Positions 1-13,828 of a DNA stretch of 64,000 nt are shown piece after piece; position 1 is the first letter of the stretch, and the number at the start of each line of letters is the position of its first letter. Source of the stretch: Prosopocoilus inquinatus (taxonomy: Eukaryota > Arthropoda > Insecta > Coleoptera > Lucanidae); assembly GCA_036172665.1 (NCBI GenBank), contig CM069870.1, forward strand, positions 40,816,001-40,880,000, given 5' to 3'. The notes beneath the pieces were generated by a model. It was not told the DNA's origin. It searched no databases and saw only the letters and a program-made list of their open reading frames with translations. The translations under genes were made by a program, and so were the position numbers.

Positions 1-46
1 TTCACTTATTACGATTTGACAACTTATGAACATTGACGTTACACGA

Positions 47-262
47 GGTGCTTTCTTTCGCTCATAAAATTGTGATCTAAACATGTTTTGATTCAAAAAC
101 AGACGTATTTTTCTTTGAATCTCTCTATTTTTGAAATTCGTTTGGACTGAATTATAAATTGTCAATAAAAAATTCAAGTAAGGTGTCTTGTTGCAACAAC
201 TACGAAATTCAGGTCCAAACTATTCGAAACACGACTCAAACTTTTAGGAGAAAGAAAGCTCC
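47..262. mobile_element. Short palindromic element (TIR GGTGCTTTCTTTCGC), first array copy
   Basis: Starts GGTGCTTTCTTTCGC and ends with an imperfect inverted copy, GGAGAAAGAAAGCTCC. It matches, in opposite orientation and more diverged, the free-standing element at 25506-25731. It has no coding capacity. The copy recurs at the same offset in each array unit. A clean target duplication is not visible here. Confidence 0.75.
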
Positions 263-639
263 TACGGTCAGAATGTATGTTTTGGCGGGAATTTAATCAA
301 TTCAGATTTCTCTTATTTTTCATGACTTTAAAAAAAGGAATTTATCTAAATTATTGTATTTTTATCTACTTTTAAATATGATTAAAAAAAATGGTTATGT
401 AGCCTGTTCTTCGACGTGGCGTCCATCATTAGCGACACGAGCTCGGCGAAAAAGTGATTCTTGTGTTCATGTGCGTGTTAGGAATAACGCAAATATTGTC
501 GACGGCATTATGAATACACTCCTCTGAAATACGCTTCTTTCGGCGTTCGTCAATTGCGACATTTTAATAAGTAATAATATCCATAACAAACAGTAATCCT
601 TTACAACCAACGACTAAAGATTGATGCTCGCTTCATGAG

Positions 640-2411
640 TGTAAGACTACGGTTCAAATCAAATGCGAAATTTGAATCAATATTTATTTCTTTTGTTTAT
701 TTGTCACAGAATAGCAATATTATATGACTAACTAGCTGGGTTATGTAAATGAACCACTGAAGTATTTTTCCGAAATCAGAATTTCATAGACCGATTACTT
801 TAATCATTAAATAATGTACTGGCCGGTTCAACCATTATACAACAACTTCACCTGCATCTAATATCGCTAATGAACACTGTTCTTTCTATAAATGTGCTCC
901 TCTAGGCTAACCTTCGCTTTACACAGGAAACGCACAAACCTCCACGTTCTGCAGGGTCAACTTAGAAAATAACTATCATTAGCATTCCCCGGCTAGGATA
1001 ACCTTTAGCCCGCTGTAGGTAGTGCAATGGAACCAAGGGAAAATGCACGAGGTTCCCTCCTCACAGTCTACTTGGGGAAAACGCACCCAGTAGGTTTCAG
1101 GAATCTAATCATAAACTTGTAAAACAAACTAGCATTCCCCGGCTAGGATAACCATAGCCCGCTGTAGGTAGTGCAATGGAACCAAGGGAAAACGCACGAG
1201 GTTCCCTCCTCACAGTCTACTGGGGGAAAACGCACCCAGTAGGTTTCAGGAATCTAATCATAAACTTGTAAAACAAACTAGCATTCCCCGGCTAGGATAA
1301 CCATAGCCCGCTGTAGGTAGTGCAATGGAACCAAGGGAAAACGCACGAGGTTCCCTCCTCACAGTCTACTGGGGGAAAACGCACCCAGTAGGTTTCAGGA
1401 ATCTAATCATAAACTTGTAAAACAAACTAGCATTCCCCGGCTAGGATAACCATAGCCCGCTGTAGGTAGTGCAATGGAACCAAGGGAAAACGCACGAGGT
1501 TCCCTCCTCACAGTCTACTGGGGGAAAACGCACCCAGTAGGTTTCAGGAATCTAATCATAAACTTGTAAAACAAACTAGCATTCCCCGGCTAGGATAACC
1601 ATAGCCCGCTGTAGGTAGTGCAATGGAACCAAGGGAAAACGCACGAGGTTCCCTCCTCACAGTCCACTGGGGGAAAACGCACCCAGTAGGTTTCAGGAAT
1701 CTAATCATAAACTTGTAAAACAAACTAGCATTCCCCGGCTAGGATAACCATAGCCCGCTGTAGGTAGTGCAATGGAACCAAGGGAAAACGCACGAGGTTC
1801 CCTCCTCACAGTCTACTGGGGGAAAACGCACCCAGTAGGTTTCAGGAATCTAATCATAAACTTGTAAAACAAACTAGCATTCCCCGGCTAGGATAACCAT
1901 AGCCCGCTGTAGGTAGTGCAATGGAACCAAGGGAACACGCACGAGGTTCCCTCCTCACAGTCTACTGGGGGAAAACGCACCCAGTAGGTTTCAGGAATGC
2001 CACGCAACGACCTGCCCGCATAACGTGGATTAGCAAACAATTAACTGGTATCAGTCAACGACTGCACCGACTTTTTAACCATCTGATTGATAAATTGTTA
2101 CCAGCTGTTCATTCAGCGATATTAACAGTGTAAAATCGTTAGACTCTATGTAAATAATGAACCCCACACTAACCTGGATTCTAATTTCTCGACCGGTGCA
2201 CTTCACAAGCTCACACCACCGATGCTAACATTACACCGACTTACGATCCCTTACTTTTATTTTCCTTTATCTTGCCACTTACATAACTGACAATTTATAA
2301 CGAGTTTTGGTATTGAAGTTATTTCTGATTAAATAATCCCAACACCCAAAATATTTAGTGTAAACAAAGGAAAATAAACTTTAACGGAGAGAAACTTTAT
2401 GTAACTCCACA
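640..2411 (-). mobile_element. Solo LTR, unit 1, with TGAG target duplication
   Basis: The segment starts TGTAAGACTACGG and ends CTCCACA in plus orientation, so on the minus strand it starts TGTGGAG and ends ACA, the TG...CA form of an LTR. The same sequence forms both LTRs of the retrotransposon at 49871-56274. It is flanked by TGAG at 636-639 and at 2412-2415. No primer-binding site or polypurine tract abuts it and no gag-pol is present. I read it as a solo LTR left after LTR-LTR recombination, inserted before the unit was amplified. Against the complete element's LTRs it lacks two blocks: about 100 bp bounded by AAACGC, and about 65 bp near the minus-strand 5' end. Confidence 0.88.
990..1998. 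repeat. 149-bp minisatellite inside the LTR (7 copies in unit 1)
   Basis: Successive CTAGGATAAC motifs fall exactly 149 bp apart (for example 1143, 1292, 1441). Each copy contains three potential hairpins: GGCTA/TAGCC, GGAACC/GGTTCC, and CTACTGGG/CCCAGTAG. The string GGGAAAACGCAC lies in the loop regions of the last two. The last copy runs into LTR-unique sequence starting GCCACGCAACGACC. Homologous blocks occur in every array unit and in both LTRs at 49871-56274. Confidence 0.95.
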
Positions 2412-2566
2412 TGAGCAAAATACTAAAGCATTCCTGAAATAGATAGACATGTATAATTATTTAGCGATATCTAACTTGATTGAAATGTTTCCAGAAATTT
2501 AGCTCCTACTTTAACTACCGGTTAACCTATTCGGCCCATTAAATTCGTTCCAGAAACCGGGCCTTA

Positions 2567-2696
2567 GGGCCAGTATTAAAAGTCTAGTTGACAGAAGGTT
2601 GGGTTGGACTCGGCTTTTAGTTAAGGCTATACTTTTAACATCCTTCAACCGAGTTGAGTTCAACCTTCGGTCAACTAGACTTTATAATACTGGCCC
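2567..2696. mobile_element. PIF/Harbinger-like MITE with TTA target duplication, first array copy
   Basis: A 130-bp imperfect palindrome with TIRs beginning GGGCCAGTATTA, flanked by TTA at 2564-2566 and 2697-2699. A TWA target duplication with GGGCC-type termini fits the PIF/Harbinger superfamily. Other array copies start at 5401, 8413, 10978, 13543, 16108, 18673 and 21238. Confidence 0.75.
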
Positions 2697-2852
2697 TTAA
2701 TCGTACTGTGAATACTGCTGTCGCTGCCAAAAAAAGTGGACATTTTTTTGACGTAAATTTAATAGTGAATTATATCTTCCAGAGCGGTTAAGGCGTTTTT
2801 AAAAATAATTTTATTATTTAGTGGAGATATAACAAATATTAATTATTTAATT

Positions 2853-5686
2853 ACAACTTATGAACATTGACGTTACACGAGGTGCTTTCTTTCGCTCATA
2901 AAATTGTGATCTAAACATGTTTTGATTCAAAAAGAGACGTATTTTTCTTTGAATCTCTCTATTTTTGAAATTCGTTTGGACTGAATTATAAATTGTCAAT
3001 AAAAAATTCAAGTAAGGTGTCTTGTTGCAACAACTACGAAATTCAGGTCCAAACTATTCGAAACACGACTCAAACTTTTAGGAGAAAGAAAGCTCCTACG
3101 GTCAGAATGTATGTTTTGGCGGGAATTTAATCAATTCAGATTTCTCTTATTTTTCATGACTTTAAAAAAAGGAATTTATCTAAATTATTGTATTTTTATC
3201 TACTTTTAAATAGGATTAAAAAAAATGGTTATGTAGCCTGTTCTTCGACGTGGCGTCCATCATTAGCGACACGAGCTCGGCGAAAAAGTGATTCTTGTGT
3301 TCATGTGCGTGTTAGGAATAACGCAAATATTGTCGACGGCATTATGAATACACTCCTCTGAAATACGCTTCTTTCGGCGTTCGTCAATTGCGACATTTTA
3401 ATAAGTAATAATATCCATAACAAACAGTAATCCTTTACAACCAACGACTAAAGATTGATGCTCGCTTCATGAGTGTAAGACTACGGTTCAAATCAAATGC
3501 GAAATTTGAATCAATATTTATTTCTTTTGTTTATTTGTCACAGAATAGCAATATTACATGACTAACTAGCTGGGTTATGTAAATGAACCACTGAAGTATT
3601 TTTCCGAAATCAGAATTTCATAGACCGATTACTTTAATCATTAAATAATGTACTGGCCGGTTCAACCATTATACAACAACTTCACCTGCATCTAATATCG
3701 CTAATGAACACTGTTCTTTCTATAAATGTGCTCTTCTAGGCTAACCTTCGCTTTACACAGGAAACGCACAAACCTCCACGTTCTGCAGGGTCAACTTAGA
3801 AAATAACTATCATTAGCATTCCCCGGCTAGGATAACCTTTAGCCCGCTGTAGGTAGTGCAATGGAACCAAGGGAAAATGCACGAGGTTCCCTCCTCACAG
3901 TCTACTGGGGGAAAACGCACCCAGTAGGTTTCAGGAATCTAATCATAAACTTGTAAAACAAACTAGCATTCCCCGGCTAGGATAACCATAGCCCGCTGTA
4001 GGTAGTGCAATGGAACCAAGGGAAAACGCACGAGGTTCCCTCCTCACAGTCTACTGGGGGAAAACGCACCCAGTAGGTTTCAGGAATCTAATCATAAACT
4101 TGTAAAACAAACTAGCATTCCCCGGCTAGGATAACCATAGCCCGCTGTAGGTAGTGCAATGGAACCAAGGGAAAACGCACGAGGTTCCCTCCTCACAGTC
4201 TACTGGGGGAAAACGCACCCAGTAGGTTTCAGGAATCTAATCATAAACTTGTAAAACAAACTAGCATTCCCCGGCTAGGATAACCATAGCCCGCTGTAGG
4301 TAGTGCAATGGAACCAAGGGAAAACGCACGAGGTTCCCTCCTCACAGTCTACTGGGGGAAAACGCACCCAGTAGGTTTCAGGAATCTAATCATAAACTTG
4401 TAAAACAAACTAGCATTCCCCGGCTAGGATAAGCATAGCCCGCTGTAGGTAGTGCAATGGAACCAAGGGAAAACGCACGAGGTTCCCTCCTCACAGTCTA
4501 CTGGGGGAAAACGCACCCAGTAGGTTTCAGGAATCTAATCATAAACTTGTAAAACAAACTAGCATTCCCCGGCTAGGATAACCATGGCCCGCTGTAGGTA
4601 GTGCAATGGAACCAAGGGAAAACGCACGAGGTTCCCTCCTCACAGTCTACTGGGGGAAAACGCACCCAGTAGGTTTCAGGAATCTAATCATAAACTTGTA
4701 AAACAAACTAGCATTCCCCGGCTAGGATAACCATAGCCCGCTGTAGGTAGTGCAATGGAACCAAGGGAACACGCACGAGGTTCCCTCCTCACAGTCTACT
4801 GGGGGAAAACGCACCCAGTAGGTTTCAGGAATGCCACGCAACGACCTGCCCGCATAACGTGGATTAGCAAACAATTAACTGGTATCAGTCAACGACTGCA
4901 CCGACTTTTTAACCATCTGATTGATAAATTGTTACCAGCTGTTCATTCAGCGATATTAACAGTGTAAAATCGTTAGACTCTATGTAAATAATGAACCCCA
5001 CACTAACCTGGATTCTAATTTCTCGACCGGTGCACTTCACAAGCTCACACCACCGATGCTAACATTACACCGACTTACGATCCCTTACTTTTATTTTCCT
5101 TTATCTTGCCACTTACATAACTGACAATTTATAACGAGTTTTGGTACTGAAGTTATTTCTGATTAAATAATCCCAACACCCAAAATATTTAGTGTAAACA
5201 AAGGAAAATAAACTTTAACGGAGAGAAACTTTATGTAACTCCACATGAGCAAAATACTAAAGCATTCCTGAAATAGATAGACATGTATAATTATTTAGCG
5301 ATATCTAACTTGATTGAAATGTTTCCAGAAATTTAGCTCCTACTTTAACTACCGGTTAACCTATTCGGCCCATTAAATTCGTTCCAGAAACCGGGCCTTA
5401 GGGCCAGTATTAAAAGTCTAGTTGACTGAAGGTTGGGTTGGACTCGGCTTTTAGTTAAGGCTATACTTTTAACATCCTTCAACCGAGTTGAGTTCAACCT
5501 TCGGTCAACTAGACTTTATAATACTGGCCCTTAATCGTACTGTGAATACTGCTGTCTCTGCCAAAAAAAGTGGACATTTTTTTGACGTAAATTTAATAGT
5601 GAATTATATCTTCCAGAGCGGTTAAGGCGTTTTTAAAAATAATTTTATTATTTAGTGGAGATATAACAAATATTAATTATTTAATT
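2853..5686. repeat. Array unit 2 (LTR 3474-5245, seven 149-bp repeats)
   Basis: Same length as unit 1. It shares with unit 3 the variant GTGCTCTTC upstream of the minisatellite (CTCCTC elsewhere). The LTR is flanked by TGAG on both sides. Confidence 0.92.
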
Positions 5687-8600
5687 ACAACTTATGAACA
5701 TTGACGTTACACGAGGTGCTTTCTTTCGCTCATAAAATTGTGATCTAAACATGTTTTGATTCAAAAACAGACGTATTTTTCTTTGAATCTCTCTATTTTT
5801 GAAATTCGTTTGGACTGAATTATAAATTGTCAATAAAAAATTCAAGTAAGGTGTCTTGTTGCAACAACTACGAAATTCAGGTCCAAACTATTCGAAACAC
5901 GACTCAAACTTTTAGGAGAAAGAAAGCTCCTACGGTCAGAATGTATGTTTTGGCGGGAATTTAATCAATTCAGATTTCTCTTATTTTTCATGACTTTAAA
6001 AAAAGGAATTTATCTAAATTATTGTATTTTTATCTACTTTTAAATAGGATTAAAAAAAATGGTTATGTAGCCTGTTCTTCGACGTGGCGTCCATCATTAG
6101 CGACACGAGCTCGGCGAAAAAGTGATTCTTGTGTTCATGTGCGTGTTAGGAATAACGCAAATATTGTCGACGGCATTATGAATACACTCCTCTGAAATAC
6201 GCTTCTTTCGGCGTTCGTCAATTGCGACATTTTAATAAGTAATAATATCCATAACAAACAGTAATCCTTTACAACCAACGACTAAAGATTGATGCTCGCT
6301 TCATGAGTGTAAGACTACGGTTCAAATCAAATGCGAAATTTGAATCAATATTTATTTCTTTTGTTTATTTGTCACAGAATAGCAATATTACATGACTAAC
6401 TAGCTGGGTTATGTAAATGAACCACTGAAGTATTTTTCCGAAATCAGAATTTCATAGACCGATTACTTTAATCATTAAATAATGTACTGGCCGGTTCAAC
6501 CATTATACAACAACTTCACCTGCATCTAATATCGCTAATGAACACTGTTCTTTCTATAAATGTGCTCTTCTAGGCTAACCTTCGCTTTACACAGGAAACG
6601 CACAAACCTCCACGTTCTGCAGGGTCAGCTTAGAAAATAACTATCATTAGCATTCCCCGGCTAGGATAACCTTTAGCCCGCTGTAGGTAGTGCAATGGAA
6701 CCAAGGGAAAATGCACGAGGTTCCCTCCTCACAGTCTACTGGGGGAAAACGCACCCAGTAGGTTTCAGGAATCTAATCATAAACTTGTAAAACAAACTAG
6801 CATTCCCCGGCTAGGATAACCATAGCCCGCTGTAGGTAGTGCAATGGAACCAAGGGAAAACGCACGAGGTTCCCTCCTCACAGTCTACTGGGGGAAAACG
6901 CACCCAGTAGGTTTCAGGAATCTAATCATAAACTTGTAAAACAAACTAGCATTCCCCGGCTAGGATAACCATAGCCCGCTGTAGGTAGTGCAATGGAACC
7001 AAGGGAAAACGCACGAGGTTCCCTCCTCACAGTCTACTGGGGGAAAACGCACCCAGTAGGTTTCAGGAATCTAATCATAAACATGTAAAACAAACTAGCA
7101 TTCCCCGGCTAGGATAACCATAGCCCGCTGTAGGTAGTGCAATGGAACCAAGGGAAAACGCACGAGGTTCCCTCCTCACAGTCTACTGGGGGAAAACGCA
7201 CCCAGTAGGTTTCAGGAATCTAGTCATAAACTTGTAAAACAAACTAGCATTCCCCGGCTAGGATAACCATAGCCCGCTGTAGGTAGTGCAATGGAACCAA
7301 GGGAAAACGCACGAGGTTCCCTCCTCACAGTCTACTGGGGGAAAACGCACCCAGTAGGTTTCAGGAATCTAATCATAAACTTGTAAAACAAACTAGCATT
7401 CCCCGGCTAGGATAACCATAGCCCGCTGTAGGTAGTGCAATGGAACCAAGGGAACACGCACGAGGTTCCCTCCTCACAGTCTACTGGGGGAAAACGCACC
7501 CAGTAGGTTTCAGGAATCTAGTCATAAACTTGTAAAACAAACTAGCATTCCCCGGCTAGGATAACCATAGCCCGCTGTAGGTAGTGCAATGGAACCAAGG
7601 GAAAACGCACGAGGTTCCCTCCTCACAGTCTACTGGGGGAAAACGCACCCAGTAGGTTTCAGGAATCTAATCATAAACTTGTAAAACAAACTAGCATTCC
7701 CCGGCTAGGATAACCATAGCCCGCTGTAGGTAGTGCAATGGAACCAAGGGAACACGCACGAGGTTCCCTCCTCACAGTCTACTGGGGGAAAACGCACCCA
7801 GTAGGTTTCAGGAATGCCACGCAACGACCTGCCCGCATAACGTGGATTAGCAAACAATTAACTGGTATCAGTCAACGACTGCACCGACTTTTTAACCATC
7901 TGATTGATAAATTGTTACCAGCTGTTCATTCAGCGATATTAACAGTGTAAAATCGTTAGACTCTATGTAAATAATGAACCCCACACTAACCTGGATTCTA
8001 ATTTCTCGACCGGTGCACTTCACAAGCTCACACCACCGATGCTAACATTACACCGACTTACGATCCCTTACTTTTATTTTCCTTTATCTTGCCACTTACA
8101 TAACTGACAATTTATAACGAGTTTTGGTACTGAAGTTATTTCTGATTAAATAATCCCAACACCCAAAATATTTAGTGTAAACACCCAACACCCAAAATAT
8201 TTAGTGTAAACAAAGGAAAATAAACTTTAACGGAGAGAAACTTTATGTAACTCCACATGAGCAAAATACTAAAGCATTCCTGAAATAGATAGACATGTAT
8301 AATTATTTAGCGATATCTAACTTGATTGAAATGTTTCCAGAAATTTAGCTCCTACTTTAACTACCGGTTAACCTATTCGGCCCATTAAATTCGTTCCAGA
8401 AACCGGGCCTTAGGGCCAGTATTAAAAGTCTAGTTGACTGAAGGTTGGGTTGGACTCGGCTTTTAGTTAAGGCTATACTTTTAACATCCTTCAACCGAGT
8501 TGAGTTCAACCTTCGGTCAACTAGACTTTATAATACTGGCCCTTAATCGTACTGTGAATACTGCTGTCGCTGCCAAAAAAAGTGGACATTTTTTTGACGT

Positions 8601-8698
8601 AAATTTAATAGTGAATTATATCTTCCAGAGCGGTTAAGGCGTTTTTAAAAATAATTTTATTATTTAGTGGAGATATAACAAATATTAATTATTTAATT
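5687..8698. repeat. Array unit 3 (LTR 6308-8257, eight 149-bp repeats)
   Basis: The longest unit, 3012 bp: one extra 149-bp repeat plus a 29-bp tandem duplication of the CACCCAAAATATTTAGTGT segment near 8158-8215. It is otherwise closest to unit 2, so it is intermediate between units 1-2 and 4-8. Confidence 0.92.
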
Positions 8699-11263
8699 AC
8701 AACTTATGAACATTGACGTTACACGAGGTGCTTTCTTTCGCTCATAAAATTGTGATCTAAACATGTTTTGATTCAAAAACAGACGTATTTTTCTTTGAAT
8801 CTCTCTATTTTTGAAATTCGTTTGGACTGAATTATAAATTGTCAATAAAAAATTCAAGTAAGGTGTCTTGTTGCAACAACTACGAAATTCAGGTCCAAAC
8901 TATTCGAAACACGACTCAAACTTTTAGGAGAAAGAAAGCTCCTACGGTCAGAATGTATGTTTTGGCGGGAATTTAATCAATTCAGATTTCTCTTATTTTT
9001 CATGACTTTAAAAAAAGGAATTTATCTAAATTATTGTATTTTTATCTACTTTTAAATAGGATTAAAAAAAATGGTTATGTAGCCTGTTCTTCGACGTGGC
9101 GTCCATCATTAGCGACACGATCTCGGCGAAAAAGTGATTCTTGTGTTCATGTGCGTGTTAGGAATAACGCAAATATTGTCGACGGCATTATGAATACACT
9201 CCTCTGAAATACGCTTCTTTCGGCGTTCGTCAATTGCGACATTTTAATAAGTAATAATATCCATAACAAACAGTAATCCTTTACAACCAACGACTAAAGA
9301 TTGATGCTCGCTTCATGAGTGTAAGACTACGGTTCAAATCAAATGCGAAATTTGAATCAATATTTATTTCTTTTGTTTATTTGTCACAGAATAGCAATAT
9401 TATATGACTAACTAGCTGGATTATGTAAATGAACCACTGAAGTATTTTTCCGAAATCAGAATTTCATAGACCGATTACTTTAATCATTAAATAATGTACT
9501 GGCCGGTTCAACCATTATACAACAACTTCACCTGCATCTAATATCGCTAATGAACACTGTTCTTTCTATAAATGTGCTCCTCTAGGCTAACCTTCGCTTT
9601 ACACAGGAAACGCACAAACCTCCACGTTCTGCAGGGTCAACTTAGAAAATAACTATCATTAGCATTCCCCGGCTAGGATAACCTTCAGCCCGCTGTAGGT
9701 AGTGCAATGGAACCAAGGGAAAATGCACGAGGTTCCCTCCTCACAGTCTACTTGGGGAAAACGCACCCAGTAGGTTTCAGGAATCTAATCATAAACTTGT
9801 AAAACAAACTAGCATTCCCCGGCTAGGATAACCATAGCCCGCTGTAGATAGTGCAATGGAACCAAGGGAAAACGCACGAGGTTCCCTCCTCACAGTCTAC
9901 TGGGGGAAAACGCACCCAGTAGGTTTCAGGAATCTAATCATAAACTTGTAAAACAAACTAGCATTCCCCGGCTAGAATAACCATAGCCCGCTGTAGGTAG
10001 TGCAATGGAACCAAGGGAAAACGCACGAGGTTCCCTCCTCACAGTCTACTGGAGGAAAACGCACCCAGTAGGTTTCAGGAATCTAATCATAAACTTGTAA
10101 AACAAACTAGCATTCCCCGGCTAGGATAACCATAGCCCGCTGTAGGTAGTGCAATGGAACCAAGGGAAAACGCACGAGGTTCCCTCCTCACAGTCTACTG
10201 GGGGAAAACGCACCCAGTAGGTTTCAGGAATCTAATCATAAACTTGTAAAACAAACTAGCATTCCCCGGCTAGGATAACCATAGCCCGCTGTAGGTAGTG
10301 CAATGGAACCAAGGGAACACGCACGAGGTTCCCTCCTCACAGTCTACTGGGGGAAAACGCACCCAGTAGGTTTCAGGAATGCCACGCAACGACCTGCCCG
10401 CATAACGTGGATTAGCAAACAATTAACTGGTATCAGTCAACGACTGCACTGACTTTTTAACCATCTGATTGATAAATTGTTACCAGCTGTTCATTCAGCG
10501 ATATTAACAGTGTAAAATCGTTAGACTCTATGTAAATAATGAACCCCACACTAACCTGGATTCTAATTTCTCGACCGGTGCACTTCACAAGCTCACACCA
10601 CCGATGCTAACATTACACCGACTTACGATCCCTTACTTTTATTTTCCTTTATCTTGCCACTTACATAACTGACAATTTATAACGAGTTTTGGTACTGAAG
10701 TTATTTCTGATTAAATAATCCCAACACCCAAAATATTTAGTGTAAACACCCAACACCCAAAATATTTAGTGTAAACAAAGGAAAATAAACTTTAACGGAG
10801 AGAAACTTTATGTAACTCCACATGAGCAAAATACTAAAGCATTCCTGAAATAGATAGACATGTATAATTATTTAGCGATATCTAACTTGATTGAAATGTT
10901 TCCAGAAATTTAGCTCCTACTTTAACTACCGGTTAACCTATTCGGCCCATTAAATTCGTTCCAGAAACCGGGCCTTAGGGCCAGTATTAAAAGTCTAGTT
11001 GACTGAAGGTTGGGTTGGACTCGGCTTTTAGTTAAGGCTATACTTTTAACATCCTTCAACCGAGTTGAGTTCAACCTTCGGTCAACTAGACTTTATAATA
11101 CTGGCCCTTAATCGTACTGTGAATACTGCTGTCGCTGCCAAAAAAAGTGGACATTTTTTTGACGTAAATTTAATAGTGAATTATATCTTCCAGAGCGGTT
11201 AAGGCGTTTTTAAAAATAATTTTATTATTTAGTGGAGATATAACAAATATTAATTATTTAATT
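8699..11263. repeat. Array unit 4 (LTR 9320-10822, five 149-bp repeats)
   Basis: First of five near-identical 2565-bp units. Diagnostic variants against units 1-3: CACGATCTCGG (not GAGCTCGG) in the spacer, AGCTGGATTATG and CCTTCAGCCC in the LTR, CTGTAGATAG in the second minisatellite copy, and CTAGAATAACC with CTGGAGGAAAA in the third. Confidence 0.92.
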
Positions 11264-13828
11264 ACAACTTATGAACATTGACGTTACACGAGGTGCTTTC
11301 TTTCGCTCATAAAATTGTGATCTAAACATGTTTTGATTCAAAAACAGACGTATTTTTCTTTGAATCTCTCTATTTTTGAAATTCGTTTGGACTGAATTAT
11401 AAATTGTCAATAAAAAATTCAAGTAAGGTGTCTTGTTGCAACAACTACGAAATTCAGGTCCAAACTATTCGAAACACGACTCAAACTTTTAGGAGAAAGA
11501 AAGCTCCTACGGTCAGAATGTATGTTTTGGCGGGAATTTAATCAATTCAGATTTCTCTTATTTTTCATGACTTTAAAAAAAGGAATTTATCTAAATTATT
11601 GTATTTTTATCTACTTTTAAATAGGATTAAAAAAAATGGTTATGTAGCCTGTTCTTCGACGTGGCGTCCATCATTAGCGACACGATCTCGGCGAAAAAGT
11701 GATTCTTGTGTTCATGTGCGTGTTAGGAATAACGCAAATATTGTCGACGGCATTATGAATACACTCCTCTGAAATACGCTTCTTTCGGCGTTCGTCAATT
11801 GCGACATTTTAATAAGTAATAATATCCATAACAAACAGTAATCCTTTACAACCAACGACTAAAGATTGATGCTCGCTTCATGAGTGTAAGACTACGGTTC
11901 AAATCAAATGCGAAATTTGAATCAATATTTATTTCTTTTGTTTATTTGTCACAGAATAGCAATATTATATGACTAACTAGCTGGATTATGTAAATGAACC
12001 ACTGAAGTATTTTTCCGAAATCAGAATTTCATAGACCGATTACTTTAATCATTAAATAATGTACTGGCCGGTTCAACCATTATACAACAACTTCACCTGC
12101 ATCTAATATCGCTAATGAACACTGTTCTTTCTATAAATGTGCTCCTCTAGGCTAACCTTCGCTTTACACAGGAAACGCACAAACCTCCACGTTCTGCAGG
12201 GTCAACTTAGAAAATAACTATCATTAGCATTCCCCGGCTAGGATAACCTTCAGCCCGCTGTAGGTAGTGCAATGGAACCAAGGGAAAATGCACGAGGTTC
12301 CCTCCTCACAGTCTACTTGGGGAAAACGCACCCAGTAGGTTTCAGGAATCTAATCATAAACTTGTAAAACAAACTAGCATTCCCCGGCTAGGATAACCAT
12401 AGCCCGCTGTAGATAGTGCAATGGAACCAAGGGAAAACGCACGAGGTTCCCTCCTCACAGTCTACTGGGGGAAAACGCACCCAGTAGGTTTCAGGAATCT
12501 AATCATAAACTTGTAAAACAAACTAGCATTCCCCGGCTAGAATAACCATAGCCCGCTGTAGGTAGTGCAATGGAACCAAGGGAAAACGCACGAGGTTCCC
12601 TCCTCACAGTCTACTGGAGGAAAACGCACCCAGTAGGTTTCAGGAATCTAATCATAAACTTGTAAAACAAACTAGCATTCCCCGGCTAGGATAACCATAG
12701 CCCGCTGTAGGTAGTGCAATGGAACCAAGGGAAAACGCACGAGGTTCCCTCCTCACAGTCTACTGGGGGAAAACGCACCCAGTAGGTTTCAGGAATCTAA
12801 TCATAAACTTGTAAAACAAACTAGCATTCCCCGGCTAGGATAACCATAGCCCGCTGTAGGTAGTGCAATGGAACCAAGGGAACACGCACGAGGTTCCCTC
12901 CTCACAGTCTACTGGGGGAAAACGCACCCAGTAGGTTTCAGGAATGCCACGCAACGACCTGCCCGCATAACGTGGATTAGCAAACAATTAACTGGTATCA
13001 GTCAACGACTGCACTGACTTTTTAACCATCTGATTGATAAATTGTTACCAGCTGTTCATTCAGCGATATTAACAGTGTAAAATCGTTAGACTCTATGTAA
13101 ATAATGAACCCCACACTAACCTGGATTCTAATTTCTCGACCGGTGCACTTCACAAGCTCACACCACCGATGCTAACATTACACCGACTTACGATCCCTTA
13201 CTTTTATTTTCCTTTATCTTGCCACTTACATAACTGACAATTTATAACGAGTTTTGGTACTGAAGTTATTTCTGATTAAATAATCCCAACACCCAAAATA
13301 TTTAGTGTAAACACCCAACACCCAAAATATTTAGTGTAAACAAAGGAAAATAAACTTTAACGGAGAGAAACTTTATGTAACTCCACATGAGCAAAATACT
13401 AAAGCATTCCTGAAATAGATAGACATGTATAATTATTTAGCGATATCTAACTTGATTGAAATGTTTCCAGAAATTTAGCTCCTACTTTAACTACCGGTTA
13501 ACCTATTCGGCCCATTAAATTCGTTCCAGAAACCGGGCCTTAGGGCCAGTATTAAAAGTCTAGTTGACTGAAGGTTGGGTTGGACTCGGCTTTTAGTTAA
13601 GGCTATACTTTTAACATCCTTCAACCGAGTTGAGTTCAACCTTCGGTCAACTAGACTTTATAATACTGGCCCTTAATCGTACTGTGAATACTGCTGTCGC
13701 TGCCAAAAAAAGTGGACATTTTTTTGACGTAAATTTAATAGTGAATTATATCTTCCAGAGCGGTTAAGGCGTTTTTAAAAATAATTTTATTATTTAGTGG
13801 AGATATAACAAATATTAATTATTTAATT
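11264..13828. repeat. Array unit 5 (LTR 11885-13387, five 149-bp repeats)
   Basis: 2565 bp, carrying the unit-4 diagnostic variants and the 29-bp duplication. By eye I see no difference from unit 4. Confidence 0.92.

Larger units (their letters stand above)
19..2852. repeat. Array unit 1 (LTR 640-2411, seven 149-bp repeats)
   Basis: Leftmost unit. The 18 bases before it do not match the ends of the other units, so this is the array edge. The first 149-bp repeat has the CTACTTGG variant that units 4-8 share and units 2-3 lack. The 29-bp duplication of later units is absent. Confidence 0.92.

Noticed and set aside
990..1998. CRISPR-like array
   Set aside because: The repeats are 149 bp, contiguous and without unique spacers, in a eukaryotic genome.
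1921..2133. Repeated 70-codon open frames (also at 4755, 7738, 51099 and 55715) as a conserved small protein
   Set aside because: They lie wholly inside the LTR, starting in the last 149-bp repeat. In units 4-8 a C-to-T change creates a TGA in the frame. Similarity is explained by recent duplication of DNA, not by selection on a protein.
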